From positions 1 through 24,006 of the IMG/VR virus record IMGVR_UViG_3300044726_000165: a stretch of DNA of 24,006 bases, one strand, 5' to 3'. The DNA is from a virus. Shown in pieces: positions 8,401 to 15,150 of the stretch (position 1 is the first letter of the stretch; every line of letters starts with the position of its first letter). The position numbers were made by a program, and so were the translations under genes. The notes under the pieces were generated by a model that worked only from the letters and a program-made list of their open reading frames with translations, was not told where the DNA came from and did no database searches.

Positions 8401-8498
8401 TGGGCTGGACGTACGACGAGGTGCTCGATCTGCCCGTCGACGTCTACAGCGTGCTCGTCGACGCCTTGAACCAGGAAGCCGCGCGCAGCCGAAAGTAA
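7975..8498 (+). CDS. Tail chaperone -1 frameshift fusion (GT-like)
   Basis: Reading zero frame to 8349 (125 codons), then slipping back one base, continues AGA CCG GGC TGG ... through GTG ATG GGC TGG to TAA 8496-8498, adding 49 residues for a 174-residue fusion. The added part contains RDRTLSDLHICRVMGWTY and then DEVLDLPVDVYSVLVDALNQ, which looks like the T domains of other phages that recruit the tail tube protein. The -1 frame is open across the whole overlap. The same frame also has an ATG at 8400, so a free 32-residue peptide is possible, but it has no good ribosome site. This organisation matches lambda G/GT. Confidence 0.8.
8343..8349 (+). promoter_or_regulatory. Programmed -1 ribosomal frameshift site
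   Basis: The heptamer A AAA AAA, in phase with the zero frame (CAA AAA AAA G), is a classical X XXY YYZ slip site. The run is eight A in an otherwise GC-rich gene, where such a run is unlikely by chance. GC-rich sequence that may pair follows. It lies where tail chaperone genes of siphophages and myophages carry their shift. Confidence 0.8.
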
Positions 8499-8499
8499 C

Positions 8500-11394
8500 A
8501 TGGCCCTTTCTGCGACCTTTACCGCGAACTTCGCCAGCTTCTACGACGCGGTCGACAAGGCCGACGCGAAGCTGAAGGACTTCGGCCAGGGCGCCGACAA
8601 GGTCGGCACCCGCCTCAACACCCTCGCCAATCAGTTCTCCGGCCAGAAGATCGTCCAGGAAGCGACGATCATGGCCAAAGCCGTCGAGGAGATCGGCGGC
8701 ACGTCGAAGCTCACCGAAAAGGAACTGGCGCGGCTCGGCTCGACGGCGAGCGAGGCGGTCGCGAAGATGAAGGCGCTCGGGATGGAAGTCCCGAAGAACC
8801 TGCAAGAGATTGCGGACAAGACCAAGGGCGCCCAGAAGGCCACGACCGACTGGATGGGATCAGTCACGAAGATCGCGGGCGCGATCGGGATCGCGTTCTC
8901 GGTCGATGCGATCAAGAGCTTTATCGGGAGCGTGTTTGACGCCGCGAGCGCGGTCAAAGATCTCTCTGACCAATGGGGCGTCTCGACGACCGCGGTGCAG
9001 CAGTGGACCGGCGCCGCGAAGGCGAGCGGCATCGGGGCCGAGACGGTGGGCAAGTCCGTCCAGTTCCTGACCGAGCAACTCGGCGAGGGCTCCGACGCCT
9101 ACAAAGCGCTTCTGAAAAATGTTGGCCTCTCCTACGACGAGCTCCGCAAGATGCCGCTCGAGGACGCCTACAGGAAAGTCGTCGAAGCCATCGGCGGCAT
9201 CAAGGACCAAACGCTGCAACTCGACGTGGCGCAGGGCCTGCTCGGCGCGAGCTCGAAGAAGATGGCCGGCGCGATTGCCAACGGCTTCCTCGAGGCGGCC
9301 GAGGCGCAGAAGGTGATGAGCGACGAGACGATCAAGCGGCTCGCCGACGCGCAGTCGGCGTGGGGGAAGTTCGCCGACGCCGTCGTCATCTACTCGGGCG
9401 AGATGCTCGCGTCCACCATCAATGACACGAAACGGATGACGAGCTCGTGGGGGACCTTCTTCCGGTACCTCGGCGCCGCGGCCCAGGGCGCCGGGGTCCT
9501 GGACATGATGATCCAACAGGACAAGAAGCTCGAGGAGCTGAATAAGACCATGAAGGCCACGGTCACGACGACCGAGAGCTTCACGGTCGCCGGGGCGAAG
9601 ATGGACAGCGGCCTGAAGACGACGGCCCAGGTGCTCGAGGAGGGCCGAAAGAAGACCGAGGCCTTGAAGACGGCGGAGCAGGCGCGGACCAAGGCGCAGG
9701 AGGCGGCCAAGCAGGCGCAGGAGGACTACACCAAAGGGCTCGCCGCGCAGAACCAAAAGCTCCTCGACCTGGTGAACACGTTCGAGGGGCGTGACCTGAT
9801 CGGGAAGGCGAACCTCTACATCGAGGCCCTCAAAGACTCCATTCCCGTGCAGTCGATGACGGCCACGCAGCAGGCCAACATCAACAAGGTGATGGTCGAC
9901 GCCATCAAGGTGTACGACGCGGCCGGCGAAGAAGCGCCGCAGGCACTGTATGACATCTGGGCGGCGACTCTGAAAGCCGACGAGGCCACGGTCAAATACA
10001 CCACGGAACTCGAGGAGATGTCGGCCGCCTTCCAGAAGTTGATCACCAACAAGATCACCCTCGGCCCGACGATCGAGATCGGCGACGCGCCGAAAGCGGT
10101 CGAAACCTTGGAGCAATCCATCCATAATCTCGCCGGCGCGTTCGCGCAGCTCGCGCAAATCAGCGACGGGGCGTTTGGCGAGGTCACGCAGGACATCGCG
10201 ACCCTCGTCGGCGCCCTGGATCTGGCGGGCAAGTCGACCAAGACCTTCACGACCGGCCTGGCCTCGTTCAAGGCGGGGAATCTCACGCAGGGCTTCGCGC
10301 AGACGTCGGCGGGGGCGCTCGGGGCCGTCTCGGCGTTCCAGAGCGCGACGAAGGAAACGGGCAAGCTCCAGAGCACGCTGAACGGCGCGGCGATTGGCTT
10401 CTCTGTCGCCGGCCCCTGGGGCGCGGCCGTCGGCGCCGGTATTGGGCTGCTTAAGGGCTTCTTGAATGCCGCGAAGGCGGCGAAAGAAGTCCGGAACCTC
10501 CGCGACGACTTCCTCGCGGCGGCCGGCGGCGCCGAGGAATTGCGGGACCGCGCCTATCAGGCCGGCGTGAGTCTCGACGACCTCTTCGCGGCGAAGAAGA
10601 AGGGCGACCTGGAAGCGGCGATCAACGACATCAACAAGGCGTTCAAGTACCAAGAGGACGCCTTGAACATGGTCACCGAGGCCGCGCAGCGGTACGGGTT
10701 CACGCTCGAGGAGCTCGGGCCGGCGCTCCAGCGCCAGGAGCTCGACAAGCAGGCGCAGCAACTCTACAAAGACTTCGAGCTGCTCACGAGCGCCGGCCTT
10801 GACTCGATCGCCGTCAACGAACGGATGAGCGAGGCGGTGAGCCAGTACGTGCAGCAGGCGCAGGCGATGGGCATCGAGGTGCCCGCGGCCATGCGCCCGA
10901 TGCTGGAGGCCTTCGCGAAGTCCGGGACGCTGCTCGACGAAAATGGGAACGCCATCACCGACCTCGAGGACGCGGGGCTGTCGTTTTCGATGACGATGTC
11001 GGACGGCTTCAAGAAGCTCATCGAGCAGGTCGAGAAGCTCACCGACGTCATCTCGAAAACCCTGACGGATGCGATCAACGACGTCCCGCCGGTCCAGGTG
11101 CCCGTCGGGTATACCAGCGACCCGCACAACTACAATTACCGGTCGCCGAAGGCGCTCCCGGGATTTGCGGAGGGGACCAACGGGTATCAGAACTTCGGCA
11201 CCGGCACGCCGGTCATGCTGCACGGCTGGGAAGCGGTCGTGCCGCGCGGCGAGGCGGCGCCCGGCACGACGATTGTCATCAATGCCCAGGGCGCGCTCTT
11301 CGATTCGCCCAGCGACTTGCAGCGGCTGGCCGATCGCGTGAATGAGGCGCTCACCGCGAAGTACGGCATCCGGAACGCCATGCGGGCGGGGTAG
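8500..11394 (+). CDS. Tape measure protein
   Basis: Sets tail length and is ejected at infection. The 964-residue protein is largely helical with coiled-coil stretches (KKTEALKTAEQARTKAQEAA and following). Hydrophobic segments lie near residues 125-150 (VTKIAGAIGIAFSVDAIKSFIG) and about 630-660 (GAAIGFSVAGPWGAAVGAGI), as expected for membrane insertion during ejection. The C-terminus has the frequent tape-measure ending FAEGTNGYQNFGTGTPVMLHG-like stretch followed by EAVVPRGE and TTIVINAQGA. At about 1.5 angstrom per residue the tail would be roughly 140 nm. Start ATG 8500 follows the frameshift product's TAA by one base; its stop abuts the next ATG. Confidence 0.93.
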   Translation: MALSATFTANFASFYDAVDKADAKLKDFGQGADKVGTRLNTLANQFSGQKIVQEATIMAKAVEEIGGTSKLTEKELARLGSTASEAVAKMKALGMEVPKNLQEIADKTKGAQKATTDWMGSVTKIAGAIGIAFSVDAIKSFIGSVFDAASAVKDLSDQWGVSTTAVQQWTGAAKASGIGAETVGKSVQFLTEQLGEGSDAYKALLKNVGLSYDELRKMPLEDAYRKVVEAIGGIKDQTLQLDVAQGLLGASSKKMAGAIANGFLEAAEAQKVMSDETIKRLADAQSAWGKFADAVVIYSGEMLASTINDTKRMTSSWGTFFRYLGAAAQGAGVLDMMIQQDKKLEELNKTMKATVTTTESFTVAGAKMDSGLKTTAQVLEEGRKKTEALKTAEQARTKAQEAAKQAQEDYTKGLAAQNQKLLDLVNTFEGRDLIGKANLYIEALKDSIPVQSMTATQQANINKVMVDAIKVYDAAGEEAPQALYDIWAATLKADEATVKYTTELEEMSAAFQKLITNKITLGPTIEIGDAPKAVETLEQSIHNLAGAFAQLAQISDGAFGEVTQDIATLVGALDLAGKSTKTFTTGLASFKAGNLTQGFAQTSAGALGAVSAFQSATKETGKLQSTLNGAAIGFSVAGPWGAAVGAGIGLLKGFLNAAKAAKEVRNLRDDFLAAAGGAEELRDRAYQAGVSLDDLFAAKKKGDLEAAINDINKAFKYQEDALNMVTEAAQRYGFTLEELGPALQRQELDKQAQQLYKDFELLTSAGLDSIAVNERMSEAVSQYVQQAQAMGIEVPAAMRPMLEAFAKSGTLLDENGNAITDLEDAGLSFSMTMSDGFKKLIEQVEKLTDVISKTLTDAINDVPPVQVPVGYTSDPHNYNYRSPKALPGFAEGTNGYQNFGTGTPVMLHGWEAVVPRGEAAPGTTIVINAQGALFDSPSDLQRLADRVNEALTAKYGIRNAMRAG

Positions 11395-13059
11395 ATGGCG
11401 CTCACCGGCTCGCAGAAGGCGTACACCTGGGCGCGATCGGGCCTGGCGCGATCGGGCGCCACGAGATCCGGCTACGTCATGCCCTGGACGGCCGTCGATC
11501 TCATCGTGCGCGACGGCAACGGGAACATCATCAGCCGGACCGACATCGTCCCGTACATTCGCTTCGGGTCGCTCTCCGTGTCGCAAGCGCTCAACGATGA
11601 ACCGGACACCTGTAGCTTTCAGATCGTCCCGACGGCGCCCGCCTCCGCGGTTCCGCAAGTCGGGCAGGAGATCGTCGTCGGGTGGGCGCCTGGCGCCGTC
11701 GAGTTCCGGGGGTATGCGCTCGTGATCCAGTTCACGCGCCGGGTCCGCAACGACCCGCCCTGGGTCGATGTGCAATGTGTCGATCCGATGTGGCGCTTCG
11801 ACGCGCGCCTGGTGACCTATCGCTTCCCCGCCCAGTCGATCACGGCGTCGATCGCGTTTCTCGTGCAGTGGTTCGTCAATATCCCGTCGCAGCCGAGCGC
11901 GGCGAACATCACGACGACCTTTGTCGCCGCTGGGATGCCCAGCCTCCCCGCCTTCGATGTCGTGAATCAGCGGCCGTCGACGGTGATGCGCACGCTCCTG
12001 GCCACGGTCCAGGGGGGCTTCTACCTGGACGGGCTCGAGCTCCACGCCTGGGCAGGGTCGCTGACCGAACCCGGCTCGACGGCGCCGACGCCGCTGACCA
12101 ACGACCTGGACACGCTGAAGGCGTTTCAGTTGACCCAGGACGCGACGCAACTGCGGAACTGGGTCACGGTGGAAGGCCGGCGCACGGCGACGCTCGTGGA
12201 CCGCGGCGCGTTCGACACCACGACGCTGCTGCCGATCGGGCTCCCGCTCGAGGACGCCTCGATGTTTGATGCGACCCTGGGCATCGACTACCAGCATGTG
12301 GTCCGTGTCGGCAGCCAGTGGATGCAGTTTCAATCACCGGTGAGTGCGGCGCCGGGGACCAACCCCATCCAAACGGTGCTCGTGTCCGCGTACACCCCTG
12401 GCGACGCCGGGCTGGCCTGTCAAGCGCTGACCCCGGCGCCGCCGCCCCAGGGCTGGGTCAAGATCGGCGGGCAGTTTGCGGGCTATCAGGGGACGACGAC
12501 CGGCGGGGCCGGCGGCCTGACGCTGACGCTCGCGTCACCGGCCCACAGCTTCGGCCAGTTGAATGTGCCGATCGCGACGGGCACGCTCGTCGAGTGGGTC
12601 GATTGCGTGATGGAAGATTATCCGCTCTCGATCAATCGGTTGGACCCCGTGACGAGCGGCGTGATCTGGGCGCAGCCGACCGAGACGCCCGTCGTGCTCA
12701 TCGGGTCGGCGATCGCGTCGAACACCTTCGGCTGGCCGCGGCTGGAAGGCTTCGTCCAGGACGGCCGCTACAGCTACGTGGGCGCCCAGGCGCGCGCGGA
12801 GGCCGACCTGGCCGCCTTTCAAGAGCCGCTCGTCACGGCGACCTGGGAGACCGACGATCTGAACGCCGCGCCGGGCCGCCCGCAAGTGATCAACCTCTCA
12901 GGGACGTCCGTGCTGGACGCCCGCGCGCCGACGACGATCACGATCACGAAGGTCGACGTCACCTTCCCGCTCCGAACCCAGCCGCCGCGGCGCCGCTGCA
13001 CGGGCGGCGAGCTGAAACAAAGTACCTTCCTCGATGTGGTCGTGACCGACCTGAGCTGA
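11395..13059 (+). CDS. Large tail-tip / baseplate hub protein
   Basis: A 554-residue protein starting immediately after the tape measure stop, the place of distal tail and tail-associated (hub) proteins. The N-terminus carries a short 5-residue repeat (ARSGL ARSGA TRSGY). The region from about 23 to 140 (AVDLIVRDGNGNIISRTDIVPYIRFGSLSVSQALNDEPDTC ... VQCVDPMWRFDARLVTYRF) resembles hub proteins of the gp27-like fold, with barrel domains that form the tail channel end. A beta-rich C-terminal half follows. There is only this one large tip gene, so it may combine several roles. No enzymatic motif is evident. The assignment rests mainly on position and fold-like pattern. Confidence 0.7.
   Translation: MALTGSQKAYTWARSGLARSGATRSGYVMPWTAVDLIVRDGNGNIISRTDIVPYIRFGSLSVSQALNDEPDTCSFQIVPTAPASAVPQVGQEIVVGWAPGAVEFRGYALVIQFTRRVRNDPPWVDVQCVDPMWRFDARLVTYRFPAQSITASIAFLVQWFVNIPSQPSAANITTTFVAAGMPSLPAFDVVNQRPSTVMRTLLATVQGGFYLDGLELHAWAGSLTEPGSTAPTPLTNDLDTLKAFQLTQDATQLRNWVTVEGRRTATLVDRGAFDTTTLLPIGLPLEDASMFDATLGIDYQHVVRVGSQWMQFQSPVSAAPGTNPIQTVLVSAYTPGDAGLACQALTPAPPPQGWVKIGGQFAGYQGTTTGGAGGLTLTLASPAHSFGQLNVPIATGTLVEWVDCVMEDYPLSINRLDPVTSGVIWAQPTETPVVLIGSAIASNTFGWPRLEGFVQDGRYSYVGAQARAEADLAAFQEPLVTATWETDDLNAAPGRPQVINLSGTSVLDARAPTTITITKVDVTFPLRTQPPRRRCTGGELKQSTFLDVVVTDLS
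11430..11457 (+). repeat. 13-bp direct repeat in tail-tip gene start
   Basis: GGCGCGATCGGGC occurs twice with a 15-bp period (11430-11442 and 11445-11457), encoding ARSGL ARSGA and followed by a degenerate third unit TRSGY. It is a short in-frame tandem duplication near the N-terminus of the tail-tip protein. Confidence 0.7.
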
Positions 13060-13063
13060 CCTT

Positions 13064-13516
13064 ATGCCTATTACCCGCACCGCGATGATCGACGATGACG
13101 GCTCCGGCACGACCGGGACGATCATCAACAACGCCTGGAAGCAGGAGCTCTACAACCAAATCGATCCTGGCGTCGGGGTGTGGACGCCTGTCGATGTGAG
13201 CGGCGCGGGGTTGGTCCTGACGTTATCAGGCGCCCGGTATTGTCACGTACAGGGTGGTTTGGTGGCCATCTTTGCCAATGTGATCTATCCCGCGACCAGT
13301 AACGTACAACCGGCGATGATTGGGGGGCTGCCCTTTCCCAACAGCAGTTTTTGCCCAGCTGGCTTTTATCCCTGTATCGGCATGGCGAACATCTTCCATG
13401 TCACGTCGGGCGGGAACCAGATCTACATCTTCAATCCGGCCACGGGGACGCAGCGCACGAATGCGGAACTGAGCGGCGCCGTGATCAATCTTGCCGGCGT
13501 CTATCGGCCGGCGTAA
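13064..13516 (+). CDS. Small tail fibre / tip-associated protein
   Basis: A 150-residue protein starting four bases after the tail-tip stop. The N-terminus TRTAMIDDDGSGTTGTIINNAWK has the look of a phage fibre attachment segment. The rest is beta-rich and glycine-rich (SGAGLVLTLSGARYCHVQGGLVAIFANVIYP ... ATGTQRTNAELSGAVINLAGVYRPA), as in trimeric fibre tips that touch the receptor. Codons in the middle are less GC-biased (TTA, GTA, TAT, TTT), which is typical of fast-changing receptor-binding genes. The receptor is unknown. An alternative is a minor head or tail decoration protein. Confidence 0.6.
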   Translation: MPITRTAMIDDDGSGTTGTIINNAWKQELYNQIDPGVGVWTPVDVSGAGLVLTLSGARYCHVQGGLVAIFANVIYPATSNVQPAMIGGLPFPNSSFCPAGFYPCIGMANIFHVTSGGNQIYIFNPATGTQRTNAELSGAVINLAGVYRPA

Positions 13517-13529
13517 CCGAGGGACTCAC

Positions 13530-13832
13530 ATGGCTGCACCGTTTCCGCCACAAGGCGCGCAAACGCCACGTACAGAACGGCCGCTGAAGATTTACGGGGA
13601 GCAATACCTCGAGGGCCAGGCCCTGCCGATCGGCGCGGTGATCGATCCGCTCCCGGCCCCTGGGTTCCCGCCGCTCTACGCGGACGGGCAGCCGCGCGTG
13701 CCGCTCTCGACCGGGTGGGTCGTCGTGCACGTCACCGACTGGGTGATCTCGAACCGCTACACCGGCCGGCCGATCGAAGTCATCTCAGCGGAAGAGTTTG
13801 CGGAACGCTTCGGCCCGTCCGAGGACGCCTAA
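13530..13832 (+). CDS. Hypothetical virion/lysis-region protein
   Basis: A 100-residue protein beginning MAAPFPPQGAQTPRTERP. The ATG at 13530 is chosen because GAGGGAC precedes it and an upstream in-frame start overlaps the fibre gene. The body has KIYGEQYLEGQALPIGAVIDP, a proline-rich stretch, VVVHVTDWVISNRYTGRPIEVISAEEFAERFG and an acidic end. I do not recognise a family and see no lysozyme or amidase motif. It shares the 14-bp initiation context CACATGGCTGCACC with the tail tube gene. It lies between the fibre and holin-like genes. Confidence 0.7.
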   Translation: MAAPFPPQGAQTPRTERPLKIYGEQYLEGQALPIGAVIDPLPAPGFPPLYADGQPRVPLSTGWVVVHVTDWVISNRYTGRPIEVISAEEFAERFGPSEDA

Positions 13833-13844
13833 AGAGGAGGCTCT

Positions 13845-14027
13845 GTGGATTTGGTCATCTTAGTCTTGGTCGTCGCGCTGATTGGGTTTTTGGTCTGGAT
13901 TATCACGAACAAGGTGCCGATGCCGAGCGGCTGGGCGACGGCGCTCCAGGTGCTCGCGCTCGTCGTGCTGGTGCTCTGGCTCTTGTCGCAGTTCGTGGCG
14001 CTGCCGAACGTGCTGCCGCGGCGATGA
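13845..14027 (+). CDS. Two-TM holin-like small membrane protein
   Basis: A 60-residue protein with GTG start preceded by a strong ribosome site AGAGGAGG (13833-13840). Two hydrophobic segments (about 3-20 and 31-48) are joined by a short turn TNKVPMPSGW, and the C-terminus is basic (PRR). Size, topology and position at the end of the late operon fit a holin that would open the inner membrane. The pattern also resembles small two-helix membrane proteins of the Thivi_2564 type found in chromosomes, so holin function is inferred. No endolysin accompanies it. Confidence 0.65.
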   Translation: MDLVILVLVVALIGFLVWIITNKVPMPSGWATALQVLALVVLVLWLLSQFVALPNVLPRR

Positions 14028-14044
14028 AATCAGCGTGTCTATTA

Positions 14045-14094
14045 CGTGAATGGAGGGTGCCGAAACGTGGCGAAAGGTGGCGTTTGGTGACGGT
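14045..14094 (+). repeat. Short repeats left of attP core (possible arm sites)
   Basis: CGTGAATGG lies at 14045-14053 and recurs on the other side of the tRNA-like core (14274-14282, with CGTGAATAG at 14263-14271). Next to it are three near-identical 10-bp tandem units at 14061-14090 (CGAAACGTGG, CGAAAGGTGG, CGTTTGGTGA), spaced about one helical turn. Such repeats flanking a core are what tyrosine integrases or their bending partners bind. A 44-codon open frame across this stretch (14024-14158) is not convincing as a gene. Confidence 0.45.
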
Positions 14095-14167
14095 TCAGAC
14101 TCGTCCGGGCGCGCAGGGCCGACCCTCGATTGAGGCCCGTATTCATTGGTTTATTTAGGGATTTGAG

Positions 14168-14214
14168 TGGTGGACGGCGCGAGGATCGAACTCGCGACCT
14201 CTGCGTTGCGAACG
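14168..14214 (-). other. attP: attP core: 3' half of tRNA-Ala(CGC)
   Basis: On the minus strand this reads as the 3' part of a tRNA: anticodon loop TTCGCAA (anticodon CGC, at 14206-14212), stem CGCAG, variable loop AGGTC, T stem-loop GCGAG TTCGATC CTCGC, acceptor strand GCCGTCC, discriminator A and CCA (14168-14170). U at position 70 and A73 fit alanine identity. The 5' strand of the anticodon stem is matched for only two bases (14213-14214) and then diverges, so the tRNA homology stops there and no 5' half exists. This is the typical phage core that rebuilds a host tRNA 3' end on integration, and the integrase lies on the same side. Confidence 0.85.
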
Positions 14215-14225
14215 GGATGCTAATT

Positions 14226-14282
14226 ACGTTTTCCTTAACGTTTTGAGCGGCTTTTGAGGTCGCGTGAATAGATCGTGAATGG
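14226..14282 (+). repeat. Short repeats right of attP core (possible arm sites)
   Basis: Two copies of ACGTTTT (14226-14232 and 14238-14244, 12 bp apart) and two of CGTGAAT(A/G)G (14263-14271 and 14274-14282, 11 bp apart) lie in an AT-richer stretch between the tRNA-like core and the nearest gene. The second motif matches one on the left side. They may be arm-type integrase or IHF-like sites; this is inferred from position. Confidence 0.45.
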
Positions 14283-14305
14283 GATCAGGCCTTTTTGATG
14301 GCAGG

Positions 14306-14557
14306 TCACGGATGGGGGCTGCCCACGCCGAACTCCTGGATCTGCTCCTCACCGAGAGAGCAGCCGCGCCGCAACACATCGATCGCTTCCGTCTCCGTCT
14401 CTGCCGCGCTGGCGATCAGGCTCACCAGTTCGTACATTAGGGCCAGCATAATGGCCGCGGGCGGCTGCTGCCCGTGCACGTCGAGGAGGTAGGCGCGCAG
14501 TTGTTCGTGGATGTCGAGGCCGACCGCGGCCTCCATTTCTTCTCGTGGATCAGGCAT
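14306..14557 (-). CDS. Hypothetical protein, last gene of integrase operon
   Basis: An 83-residue acidic, helical protein starting at ATG 14557 directly after the TAG of the upstream gene; CGGAG sits about five bases before that ATG. Sequence features are MPDPREEMEAAVGLDIHEQLRAYLLDV-type helices, a hydrophobic helix AAIMLALMYELVSLIASAA and an acidic ending. No membrane span or catalytic motif stands out. It is the gene closest to attP and is translated together with two other unknown genes after the integrase, so it is probably made in the lysogen. I do not recognise it. Confidence 0.65.
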   Translation of the reverse strand: MPDPREEMEAAVGLDIHEQLRAYLLDVHGQQPPAAIMLALMYELVSLIASAAETETEAIDVLRRGCSLGEEQIQEFGVGSPHP

Positions 14558-14938
14558 CTATCGCTCCGCGTCGGGTTCGCTTGAAAAAGACAGGTCCAAC
14601 ACTTGTACCTTGGTGCGATGCGGTTTTGTCATCGTGAGAGACGCATGCTTCAGCATTCCTCCGGTCGCGAGAACCCAGGCTCTGTCGAAGTCACGCGCTG
14701 GGAGCCTGACCTCAACGTTGAAGTTCGAACGCCAGAGGTGCGCCACGACGATCGTCGCTGAGGGACCGACGTCCTCCTCGCGCGCGTCCCGCAGAGATAT
14801 ATTGATTTCGTAAATCTTCCTGATCGGTTCGTCCAGCCGTCCGCGACATTCAATTACGCTTACCGAGTCGTGGAACTCCAGCTTGACCGCCAGAATCTGG
14901 ACCAGCCGGACTAGGTGGGTGGGTTGGCGCTTCGCCAT
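14558..14938 (-). CDS. Hypothetical protein downstream of integrase
   Basis: A 126-residue protein with mixed alpha/beta character: VRLVQILAVKLEFHDSVSVIECRG, KIYEINISLRDAREEDVG, TIVVAHLWRSNFNVEVRLPARDFDRAWVLATGG, KVQVLDLSFSS. The ATG at 14938 overlaps the previous stop (TGATG); a GTG one codon upstream (14941) is also possible. No known family is recognised. The codon mix is less GC-rich than in the structural genes, as often seen in accessory genes carried near attachment sites. A lysogenic conversion or defence role is possible but unsupported. Confidence 0.65.
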   Translation of the reverse strand: MAKRQPTHLVRLVQILAVKLEFHDSVSVIECRGRLDEPIRKIYEINISLRDAREEDVGPSATIVVAHLWRSNFNVEVRLPARDFDRAWVLATGGMLKHASLTMTKPHRTKVQVLDLSFSSEPDAER

Positions 14939-15150
14939 CACGCTGGCGTGGAGAATGACACTTCCCCGTTCTTTAGAGACACCTGACAGTCACCAGAGAG
15001 GCAACGCTCCAGGAGGACGGCATTGAGACGAGCTTCCGTGGCCCAGGCGAGTACCAGTTCGAGCTGTTCAGTCGTAAGCCCTTCAGGTGCATGTGACATC
15101 GCTTGCTGCAGGAGGACTGCCAGCTCGTCGTCTGAAATGATCTGGTTCAT
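14938..15150 (-). CDS. Small hypothetical protein coupled to integrase
   Basis: A 70-residue protein with ATG at 15150 overlapping the integrase stop by one base (TAATG) and AGAGGG as ribosome site. It is helical and acidic: SDDELAVLLQQAMSHAPEGLTTEQLELVLAWATEARLNAVLLERCL, then a short beta hairpin GDCQVSLKNGEVSF. A longer frame to 15564 merely shadows the integrase. The helical part could be a small dimerisation or partner-binding module. Function unknown. Confidence 0.7.
   Translation of the reverse strand: MNQIISDDELAVLLQQAMSHAPEGLTTEQLELVLAWATEARLNAVLLERCLSGDCQVSLKNGEVSFSTPA

Noticed and set aside
8860-12333. A 1157-codon open frame on the minus strand opposite the tape measure and tip genes
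   Set aside because: It is antisense to two well supported genes in GC-rich DNA, where codon bias keeps the opposite frame open; its residues are arginine-rich with no recognisable domain.
14024-14158. A 44-codon frame overlapping the holin-like stop
   Set aside because: No ribosome site of its own, unconvincing arginine-rich composition, and it covers repeats that look like attachment arms.
14168-14214. A functional tRNA gene
   Set aside because: Only the 3' half is present; the 5' half and one anticodon-stem strand are missing.
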